A program made the translations under genes and the position numbers. Shown here in pieces: positions 25,268 to 33,600 of a DNA stretch of 43,661 nt. The DNA is from Lachnospiraceae bacterium (lineage in GTDB: Bacteria; Bacillota; Clostridia; Lachnospirales; Lachnospiraceae), in NCBI GenBank assembly GCA_016293925.1, contig JAEDCX010000009.1, positions 1 to 43,661 on the forward strand. Direction: 5' to 3'. Every line of letters starts with the position of its first letter. Positions within the stretch are counted from its first letter, which is position 1. The notes under the pieces are model-generated. The model saw only the letters and a program-made list of their open reading frames with translations, had not been told where the DNA came from and ran no database searches.

Positions 25268-26680
25268 CTAGCCGAGTTTGATGTTCCTGCTGTTGCAGAC
25301 TTCCTGAATCTTGGCAACAAGTTCGGTATCCGTCAGAACGGTTACCCGTCCGCCTTCATACTCTTCATCCACCCACTCTTTTACACATTTTACAAGTTCG
25401 GAATTCTTGTCCACCTTCCTGCCTTCCTTCAGTTTGAAGTAAGAATTGATCCAATGCGCAATTCCAGCAAGACCGGACGTATTGGAAACCGCACACAAGA
25501 CCGGTCTGTTCAGGAATTTCTCCGTATCGAAAATATTGTAGATCTCCTCGTTTTTCAGAAGTCCGTCTGCATGAATACCTGCACGGGTCACATTGAAGTT
25601 CCGTCCCACAAAAGGCGTTCTGGGCGGAATCTCATACCCGATCTCTTTCTCGTAATATTCCGCAAGTTCCGTAATCACAGTGGTATCCATGCCATTCAGA
25701 TCACCCTTTAACTGTGCGTATTCGAACACCATTGCCTCCAGTGGGGTATTACCGGTTCTCTCACCGATACCAAACAGGGAAGTATTGATGCCGGAACAGC
25801 CATAGAGCCATGCTGTAGTGGAATTCACAACCGCTTTGTAGAAGTCATTGTGTCCATGCCACTCCAGAAGTTCCGACGGAACACCCGCATGCGTATGCAG
25901 GGCATAGATAATTCCCTGTACGGAACGGGGAATCACGGCGCCGGAGAAATTCACTCCATATCCCATGGTATCGCAGGCCCGGATCTTAATCGGAATCTTG
26001 TACTCATTCATCAATTTCATCAGTTCCATACAGAACGGAACTACGAAGCCATAGATATCCGCCCTGGTGATATCCTCCAGATGACATCTCGGGCTGATTC
26101 CCGTTTCCAGACATTCCCTGACAATACTCAGATAATGATCCATCGCCTGACGTCTTGTCATTTTCAATTTCAGGAAAATATGATAATCGGATGCAGAAAC
26201 AAGAATTCCGGTTTCTTTCATACCGATTTCCTTCACCAGTTTGAAATCTTCCTTGCTGGCACGAATCCAGCTGGTTACCTCAGGGAATTCGTACCCGCGC
26301 TCCATACATTTGTACACCGCATCCCGGTCCTTCTTGCTGTACAGGAAAAACTCGCTGGCGCGAATCATACCGTTTGGCCCGCCCAATCTATGTAAATAAT
26401 CATATATGGTCACAATCTGCTCTGTGGTATAGGGCGCTCTGGACTGCTGACCGTCCCGAAACGTCGTATCCGTAATCCAGATATCTTTCGGCATGTCATG
26501 CGGTACAATCCTGTCATTAAAAGGAATCTTTGGAATCTCTGAATACGGAAACATATTCCGGAATACATTTGGTTTGACCACATCATCCAGAATATACATA
26601 TGCTCTTCTATCTGTAGAAGATTGTTTTTTTCGTTCAGGGTTACTTTACGATTCTGAAACATATCCTCATCATTTTGCAT
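25268..26680 (-). CDS. Probable Re-citrate synthase (HMGL/LeuA family)
   Basis: A 470-residue member of the isopropylmalate/homocitrate synthase (HMGL-like TIM barrel) superfamily. The metal-binding start of the barrel is TDTTFRDGQQS (70-80), and LLEWHGHNDFYKAV carries the His-x-His ligands. The protein does not look like LeuA. A distinctive N-terminal extension of about 65 residues precedes the barrel, and the usual C-terminal leucine-binding regulatory domain is absent. No leucine genes are nearby, and the operon partner is isocitrate dehydrogenase. These features fit the Re-face-specific citrate synthase known from Clostridium kluyveri, which makes citrate from oxaloacetate and acetyl-CoA. 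No conventional (Si-type) citrate synthase gene is seen here. The start has a perfect AGGAGGT. Homocitrate synthase or IPM synthase remain alternatives. Confidence 0.78.
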   Translation of the reverse strand: MQNDEDMFQNRKVTLNEKNNLLQIEEHMYILDDVVKPNVFRNMFPYSEIPKIPFNDRIVPHDMPKDIWITDTTFRDGQQSRAPYTTEQIVTIYDYLHRLGGPNGMIRASEFFLYSKKDRDAVYKCMERGYEFPEVTSWIRASKEDFKLVKEIGMKETGILVSASDYHIFLKLKMTRRQAMDHYLSIVRECLETGISPRCHLEDITRADIYGFVVPFCMELMKLMNEYKIPIKIRACDTMGYGVNFSGAVIPRSVQGIIYALHTHAGVPSELLEWHGHNDFYKAVVNSTTAWLYGCSGINTSLFGIGERTGNTPLEAMVFEYAQLKGDLNGMDTTVITELAEYYEKEIGYEIPPRTPFVGRNFNVTRAGIHADGLLKNEEIYNIFDTEKFLNRPVLCAVSNTSGLAGIAHWINSYFKLKEGRKVDKNSELVKCVKEWVDEEYEGGRVTVLTDTELVAKIQEVCNSRNIKLG

Positions 26681-26700
26681 ATCATTACCTCCTCACATAA

Positions 26701-26736
26701 AACATCGGTATCATTGTATACAATAATACCGATGTT
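26701..26736. promoter_or_regulatory. 36-bp palindrome, probable GntR operator
   Basis: Bases 26701-26718 and 26719-26736 are reverse complements with a single mismatched pair (26712/26725). The centre reads ATTGTATACAAT, matching the TnGTnnnACnA pattern of FadR-type GntR operators. The palindrome covers the spacer and -10 of the citrate synthase promoter, so a bound repressor would block RNA polymerase. On the minus strand it also ends in TTTTA and could fold as a terminator for the upstream protease gene. Confidence 0.75.
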
Positions 26737-26741
26737 GTCAA
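26713..26741 (-). promoter_or_regulatory. Promoter of the citrate synthase-gntR-icd operon
   Basis: On the minus strand, TTGACA (26736-26741) and TACAAT (26713-26718) are 17 bases apart. The -35 overlaps the stop codon of the protease gene, and the -10 lies inside the palindrome centre. The predicted start is about 25 bases upstream of the ATG at 26680. Confidence 0.8.
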
Positions 26742-27652
26742 TAAAACTTTGTAATTAGATTTTCGATGTGCAGCATTCCCCAGCCCTGTTTCATCCTGTT
26801 TTCCTTCAAATCCACCGAGGACTGTAACAATCTTCGTTTTAACGTATCCGGATCACGCTCGGACGTATGACAGAGCAACAGCGCCATGGCACCGGAAACA
26901 ATCGGCGTAGCCATGGATGTTCCGCTTTTCATTGTATACATTTTGGAAGAACTTCTGCCTCTCACAGGACACGCACAGGATATAATCCCTGTTCCCGGTG
27001 CCACAATATCCGGCTTCAGAATCTCATACTGCCCCGGTCCTCTGGAGGAATAATCGTTACAATTTCTGGCATACCTGCCCGATCTGCGTCCGTCATGGCA
27101 TCCTACGGCAATCACATGCCGGTAAGATGCAATGGAACTGATCGTCATGGGTGCCGGTCCATTATTGCCTGCGGCACAGATCACCGACACACCTTCCGAC
27201 CACAGTTCATCAATCAGACGCAGAATGCGATTCGTCATATCCGCATCCACATCGTTTGTCATCCCCACGGAAATATTCAGTACATGCACCGGACGCGCCC
27301 GATTCAGATTCCGGATCCATTCCAATGCCCGCACCAGATTCGTGCAGGTTCCCTCACCGCTCTGATCCAGTATTTTCGCCACGATAAGTTCGGCTTCCGG
27401 TGCGATTCCCGCATATTTCCCCCGCATCACGCCGCCGTTTCCTGCCGCAATACCACACACATGTGTTCCGTGACCGCTATCATCATAAGGACTCTGTCTG
27501 CCGTTTACGAAATCCTGAAACGCTGCAATTCGGTCGCCGAAGTCCGGATGGGGATACACTCCGCTATCCAGTAATGCAATCCTGATTCCCCTCCCTCTTT
27601 TTCCAGCAGGAAGAAGCTCGGGATAATGCACTAATTCTCTGACATGATTCAT
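26738..27652 (-). CDS. Subtilisin-like S8 peptidase without signal peptide
   Basis: A 304-residue S8-family serine protease of compact size. The catalytic Asp is in IALLDSGVYPHPDF (about residue 29), the His in DDSGHGTHVCGIAAG (about 63), the oxyanion Asn in CAAGNNGPAP, and the Ser in SGTSMATPIVSGAMALL (about 247). There is no signal peptide, prodomain or anchor, so it resembles intracellular subtilisins/AprX. It lies only 11 bases behind the SPDTG-anchored LRR gene, so it is probably co-transcribed with the sortase cassette. No good ribosome-binding site precedes the ATG at 27652, so translation may depend on the upstream gene. How, or whether, it meets the surface proteins is unclear. Confidence 0.9.
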   Translation of the reverse strand: MNHVRELVHYPELLPAGKRGRGIRIALLDSGVYPHPDFGDRIAAFQDFVNGRQSPYDDSGHGTHVCGIAAGNGGVMRGKYAGIAPEAELIVAKILDQSGEGTCTNLVRALEWIRNLNRARPVHVLNISVGMTNDVDADMTNRILRLIDELWSEGVSVICAAGNNGPAPMTISSIASYRHVIAVGCHDGRRSGRYARNCNDYSSRGPGQYEILKPDIVAPGTGIISCACPVRGRSSSKMYTMKSGTSMATPIVSGAMALLLCHTSERDPDTLKRRLLQSSVDLKENRMKQGWGMLHIENLITKFY

Positions 27653-27663
27653 GAAATGCTTTT

Positions 27664-30600
27664 TTATTTACGATATGCAGGCTTCCTGTTTTGTTTCTTC
27701 CAGAATCCTGCCAGCACCAGGCCAAGCCCCAGAATCAACAGTCCAATCTCCAGAATCAGTTTCGGATTCATCCTGTCTCCCGTGTCCGGAGATTCATCCA
27801 GTGCCCCTGAGTCAGACGCATTCTCTGTTTGCCGGTATTCATAGATACCGTATTCGGAGCAATGATATACCGTAAACCGGATACACTTCTGGTCTTCCAC
27901 TTCCACGATCTCATGATCCAGGCTCTCCAGCTGACCATCCGGGTCCATTCCACAGACATGAATTCTGTCGTAATTGGTTGAGATCGGCACCGGGAGGGTA
28001 ATCGTCAGTCCGTTCTGACCGAGCTTCTGAATCGGAACCGCAGCCTTGTCCTGAAACACAATATCCATTCCAATCAGATTGGCGAATTCCACATCCGGAT
28101 ACAATCGTCTGAATGCTTCCCGAATCCGGTCCGAAACAGTGTCTGATTCCCGGATCGACAGATGATACGCCTGCTTCGTTCCGATCACGGACGCCGATAT
28201 GACTTCTTCATTCTTGAATGCGTTGGAACTGCAGGAAACCGTCACTTCGTTTTCCGCCGAAACTCCTTCTGACAGCAGAACCTGTTCATTCAGATACTGC
28301 GTAATGTCGCTCCCCGCCATTTGAGGAAGCACGAACTCCCGGATCGTCCCCGTGAGCCATCGTGTGTCTTCATAATACCGGAATGCATCCTCCCGGATCT
28401 GATCCAGTTTGTATTCCAGTCCATAGATAGTAAAGGTATCCGGAATCACAATATTCCCGGCAGCATCCGGTTGCAGGGTACACAGTCGCAGTTCCACCGT
28501 TCCTGCCAGATTGCTGTCTGCTTCTTTCCGAATACTCAGTACAATTCCATGAAAACCATAGCGTCTCGGATCCAATATGGTATTGTCAAACGTATCGGAT
28601 ACCGCATTGCTGATCACTGCAATATCCGCATTCGCCACTGCATCATCCCGCAGCTGCTCATTGCTGAAACGCATCGCCTCTTCATCATATCCAACCGCCG
28701 GAAGTATGGTTCCCTGGAAAATCACCATCGCTTCTCCGGGGGAATTTGAAGCCGTATACGCCTGCAGTCCAACCCCGGTTACATTCTGGGGAATCCGGAT
28801 CACCTTCAGGGGGCAACCGTAAAATGCTCGGTCGTGAATGACCTGCAGTCCGCTTCCACCCTTCACCGTAGTCAGTGACGAACAACCTGCAAACGCTTCC
28901 TCCCCGATCTCTGTCACCCCGGAGCCCAGTTCCACCGCAATCATCTCTTTATGATCCCGGAACGCCTGCGGTCCGATTTTTTTCACTGTCTCCGGAATCC
29001 GAACATTCTGCGCAGTCCCCCGGTAAGCCACCAGGATGCCATCCCCAACGATCAGAAAATCCTCCGGTCCGTAATTCAGAAATGTATTAAGCCATTTTGT
29101 ATCCTGCAATGCATACGGCGCAATCTCTGTTACGGTGGACGGGATCTGAATGTCTTTCAGGTAATCACAGTGATAAAACGCCCCGTATCCGATTGTGGTA
29201 ACCCCCTCCGGGATAACCAGTTCCGTAAGAGCGCTTCTTGCAAAAGCAAAGTCACTGATCGTTGTAATTCCATCCGGTATCCGGTATGTTGTCAGCGGAC
29301 TCAGATAATACGCCTGTGCAGCAATCGTGCTGCCACAGACCGTATATTTCGGGAAAGAGAACCCTTTCCCATCCTCTGTGGGAAATATATTTTCAATCAT
29401 TTCCCCCATATCACTTTTCTCACTGTCCTGCCCGGATCCGGAATGATCCTCTTCCACCACCGGCGGAACATATTCCTCACCTTCGTATACCGTCTGCATG
29501 GTATGATCGATAAACACCACTGCATTTCGTCCCACGATGGTAGTGCTGCCCCAATAATCCTCCGGTTCAGGTTCCCAAACCGTATCCGTCTGATCCGTAG
29601 AATCGGACCCATCCCCGGCGTTGCCGGGCTCCTCATCCGGATTGTTATCCTCCTCAGGAGCCTCTGCAGTCCCGGCATTTTCCGCCGCTTCCGTCCAGAC
29701 CCGATTCACAATATCCTCATATTCTGCTACAGACACATGATCTTTTTCCAGTTGCTTGAAAAAACGATCCGCATAAGATTCCTCGTCAGCCAATACCCGC
29801 AGCCTGTTACAGCCATCGAAGGCTGTACTGTGGATAAATTGAACCGACAGCGGAACAGACAATGCCTCCAGACTGACACAATTCTCAAAGGCTTTCATCT
29901 GAATCCGGTTCACGGAATACGGGAACTCCATCGCCTGAAGATTCTGACAATTGGCAAAAGAATACGCCGAAATATCCTTTACATGCGATGAAATCCGGAT
30001 CGTTCTGAGGTGATCACACCCCCAAAACGCATAGGCACAGATCTCCTGAACCGAATCCGGCATCGTATAGGAACTTCCTTCTCTTCCCGGCAGCATCTCG
30101 TAAACCGTTTCCTGCTTATCATCATAGAGCACACCGTCCGCAAAGCAGAACTCCGGCGAGGTGATTGTCACCTGCTGTAATTGATTGCTCCCGGCAAACA
30201 CGGCGGTTCCGAACTCTTTCAGCCCGGAACCAATTGTTATCTCTTTCAGGTTCGGGCAACTGCTGAAGGCGGCATTTCCGATACTCTCCACAGAATCCGG
30301 AATCACAACCTTTTCCAGCCCACTACAGCCCTCAAATGCTTTGGGCCGGATGTGCTTCACGCCATCCTCAATGATGACCTCCCGCACATCGGAATTCCCC
30401 GCAAACGCTTCCTCCCCAATGGTATCCAGTGTACCGGAAACAGACACGGTTTCCGCCGTGCCTGTATACTGAGCCAATGTATTGCCGTTTCGTTTGAAAT
30501 CAGAGGACGCAGCCTCCGTTTTCGGCGTGGGAATCTGCATTAAGATAACTGCCGTCAGTATCAACACAATCCCCGCCGGACGCATGAATTTTCGAAGCAT
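27664..30600 (-). CDS. BspA-type LRR surface protein with SPDTG sorting signal
   Basis: A 978-residue predicted cell-wall protein. A signal peptide spans about 1-31. BspA-type leucine-rich repeats (LRR_5 pattern, such as HIRPKAFEGCSGLEKVVIPDSVESIG) occur in two blocks, about 45-285 and 425-640. An acidic linker of about 50 residues (around 310-358) lies between the blocks. A third region, to about residue 925, is a non-repetitive beta-rich domain. The C terminus is a sortase signal: SPDTG (937-941), a hydrophobic segment (948-967) and a positive tail (KKQNRKPAYRK). A class B sortase is encoded two genes upstream. Such LRR proteins commonly mediate adhesion to host or bacterial surfaces; the ligand is unknown. 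The start has a GGGG-type site. Confidence 0.88.
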   Translation of the reverse strand: MLRKFMRPAGIVLILTAVILMQIPTPKTEAASSDFKRNGNTLAQYTGTAETVSVSGTLDTIGEEAFAGNSDVREVIIEDGVKHIRPKAFEGCSGLEKVVIPDSVESIGNAAFSSCPNLKEITIGSGLKEFGTAVFAGSNQLQQVTITSPEFCFADGVLYDDKQETVYEMLPGREGSSYTMPDSVQEICAYAFWGCDHLRTIRISSHVKDISAYSFANCQNLQAMEFPYSVNRIQMKAFENCVSLEALSVPLSVQFIHSTAFDGCNRLRVLADEESYADRFFKQLEKDHVSVAEYEDIVNRVWTEAAENAGTAEAPEEDNNPDEEPGNAGDGSDSTDQTDTVWEPEPEDYWGSTTIVGRNAVVFIDHTMQTVYEGEEYVPPVVEEDHSGSGQDSEKSDMGEMIENIFPTEDGKGFSFPKYTVCGSTIAAQAYYLSPLTTYRIPDGITTISDFAFARSALTELVIPEGVTTIGYGAFYHCDYLKDIQIPSTVTEIAPYALQDTKWLNTFLNYGPEDFLIVGDGILVAYRGTAQNVRIPETVKKIGPQAFRDHKEMIAVELGSGVTEIGEEAFAGCSSLTTVKGGSGLQVIHDRAFYGCPLKVIRIPQNVTGVGLQAYTASNSPGEAMVIFQGTILPAVGYDEEAMRFSNEQLRDDAVANADIAVISNAVSDTFDNTILDPRRYGFHGIVLSIRKEADSNLAGTVELRLCTLQPDAAGNIVIPDTFTIYGLEYKLDQIREDAFRYYEDTRWLTGTIREFVLPQMAGSDITQYLNEQVLLSEGVSAENEVTVSCSSNAFKNEEVISASVIGTKQAYHLSIRESDTVSDRIREAFRRLYPDVEFANLIGMDIVFQDKAAVPIQKLGQNGLTITLPVPISTNYDRIHVCGMDPDGQLESLDHEIVEVEDQKCIRFTVYHCSEYGIYEYRQTENASDSGALDESPDTGDRMNPKLILEIGLLILGLGLVLAGFWKKQNRKPAYRK

Positions 30601-30633
30601 TCTCTACCCCTGCCTATGCATGATTCATCGTTT

Positions 30634-33600
30634 CTACACTGCATTCGCAGTCACTTTGGTCCTTTTATCCTTTTTCAGGAACAGGAAGACTGCAAGACAT
30701 ACCAGTCCGATGCACAGAAACCACTTGGGATGCATTGAGAAATCTCCCGTCTGGGGTGTCTTGTCCGTCACACCGCTCGTCAAATTGGATTTATCCACAT
30801 AAATCGTATAGGGTGAGAAGTGTGTCGCTTTGAAACTGATACACGGAACGCCGTCAATGGTGATGAATTTCGCTTTCAGAATCTCCAGATCACCTGCATT
30901 GTCCACCGCTGCCGCTTTGTTATTCCCTGCATACATAATCAAATCATCCGGAATCGGAATCGTAATTCTGATCTTGATATCTGCCGTATCCTCAATCTTC
31001 TTCGTTCCGGTTTCATCATACAGGGTAATGTCAAAAGCACAATACTCTATATTGGCAAGAGAATCATATTCATCCATCAATGCAGCTTCCACTGCTTTTT
31101 TCGCAGAATCCTTGTAGGTAATGCGAACCACAAAATTATCCTTGGAGCCGTCTACCACGGCGCCTGCTTTATCCGGATTGGAGAAATCCACATCATCCAC
31201 ATCCACAATGGTACTGCCGGAGCCACTGCTGCTTCCGCCGCTTCCGCTGCCAGAACCACCGCTGCTACTGTTTCCGCTGTTGCCACTGTTCCCACTGTTA
31301 CTGCCGTTGCCAGATCCGGAATTGTTGGAGCTTGCATTCACATAGGACGCGGTAACCGTTACATCGGCAGCCGGCATCGTAACCGTAGTTTCCGTCTTGT
31401 TCGGTTCTTTGATGGTTGCCGCGATATTCTTGCAGGTCCATTTGGAGAATACCTTCCCGGATTCCGGTTCATTGGCTTTGATGGTAACCACGGTACCTGC
31501 TTTGTAGGTTCCCGATCCGGTTCCGTTCTCCACAGTCAGCTTAAAGCTTCCGTCAATATTACCTGTATTCTGACCGTTTCCGTTGCCGTTGCCGTTTCCA
31601 TTGTTACCGCCTGCGCCCGGAGGTGTCGGAATATCTTCACCCGGTTTATTCTCCGGTTCCGGAAGTGAATACTGCGCGATCAGAATGCGATCCTCCGTCA
31701 CACTGATATACTCACCGCTCCAACCCGTGAATACATATCCCTCACGTGACGGATTTGCCGGCGGTTTTGCATTCATGCCCGGTTCAATCATCTGTGTATC
31801 ACAAAGCGGTGTACCGTCATAATCCAGGAACTGTACCGAAAAACAATCATTGATGTATTCCAGTTCCTGACCGAACGAAATGGCATATTTGGCCGCTGCG
31901 GTATCTTTATAGGTCCGGATCACCGCATTGCCTCTGTCAAACGCGTCATTGTCAATCTGGGTTTCATAGCCGCGTATCGTTGCCGTCAGTGCATCCGTTG
32001 TATTGGTAAACGCATATTCCTTGATCTCCCCCAACGTCTGAGGCAGGTTTGCGGAGCGCAGACTCGTACAGTTATCAAAGCAATACGCAGGAATTACCTT
32101 CAACTGATCGCAATCTCCGAAATCTATTCCGGCAATCTTGCCGCAATACCGGAACGCTCCGTCTGCAATCTGGGAAACCTTGGTCAGGTTACTATCCGTT
32201 TTGCTGGTCACATATTTTTCTCCGACAATATCTCCTCTGCCGCTGAGAACCTCCTCAATCCGCAGTGTGCCGTCGGAATTGGTACTGTAGATAATACCGT
32301 TTTCGCATACGTATTTGTCATTTCCCGATATGCTGGACAAATCCGTACAGCCGCCCACAGGTGCCCGGCCAATATCCTGCATGGCGGGTCCGAGGCTCAG
32401 TTCCTGCAGATTCTCACAACTGTAAAATGCTTCATCTGGCAGAGATTTTACACTGGTCATCTGGATGCTGGTAATGCGGTCATTTCCCTGATCCACCAGT
32501 TCCTGTTCGTCTCCTGCGGCAAACTCCCGTCCCACGCCGGCAGAGGCACCGGGTGCATGTCCGCCGTCTGCATTACCGTAATATCCGTTGAACAGACCAT
32601 GTTCCTTATAGGTCTTATAGTAGGGAAGCGCCTGAAGGTATGTGGTTACGTTGTTCCGGTTGCCGTTGCCTTCAATATATCCCTTTACATCGATGGATTC
32701 CACTCCTGCCGGTATTTTGATCTTCATGGTGTGTTCCACCAGATCCAGCTGGGCAGCAGTCAATACATACGGGCTCTCGTCATTGTGATTCACATAGATA
32801 TCCTCGTATGCGGTTCGGATTCCATCCTCCAGCAGTTCATAATGCGGATAGTCCAGCAACGTGATAAGTCCTGTCTCCTCATCCCGCATAACCATCAGTC
32901 CGGACGGCTCATTGGATATGTAGCAGACACGGATTTTCAGTGTTCTGTCCATGTAATTATCTTCTGCCATAGCCCATTGGAAAGGCGCATATGCCGTATT
33001 GATATCCCCATGAAAAATCAGACTGGACCCACCGGTCTGGAATGCCTGATTGCCGATTACAAGGCTGCTATAACCATTCTTCGGGGTGGCAAAATAAACA
33101 TCCTTCAGTGCGATACAGCCTTCAAATGCAGAATTGCCGATATTCGTAACGGTGTTCCCGATATACACCTTTTCCAGGTTCGTGTATCCTTTGAATGCTT
33201 CCGGCGCAATGGTTGACACCGAATCGTCCTCAATGGTAAGAATCTTCAGGGCATTCCGGATCTCTTCATCATCAAAGCAGCTTGCGCCGATGTTATTGAT
33301 CTTAATCTCACCAACCACACTGGGAACAGTAATCTCTCCATCGAACACAGCCCCCGGCAGAAGCGTGCAGTCTTCCAGAGACCCTCTGTCATTCACGAGA
33401 TACATATAGGAACCGTTGCTGGCCTCATAATATGTATTTCCGTCGGAGCCCTTAAACCGATAGGTAATCCCCGCCTTTCTCGCTGATTCACGAGGGCTTG
33501 CAATTGCCTGACTCTGCTTATAGCCGGGACCGATCAAATAAAAATTCTCCGTCAATACATCAATAAACGCATTGGTCGGGAAAGAAAGGGACTGGCAGGA

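Noticed and set aside
25268..26680. 2-isopropylmalate synthase (LeuA)
   Set aside because: The C-terminal leucine-binding domain is missing, the N-terminal extension differs, and the partner is isocitrate dehydrogenase rather than leuBCD.
31195..31330. CRISPR-like or tandem repeat array
   Set aside because: The repetition is short, irregular and in frame, and is explained by Gly/Ser/Asn linker codons.
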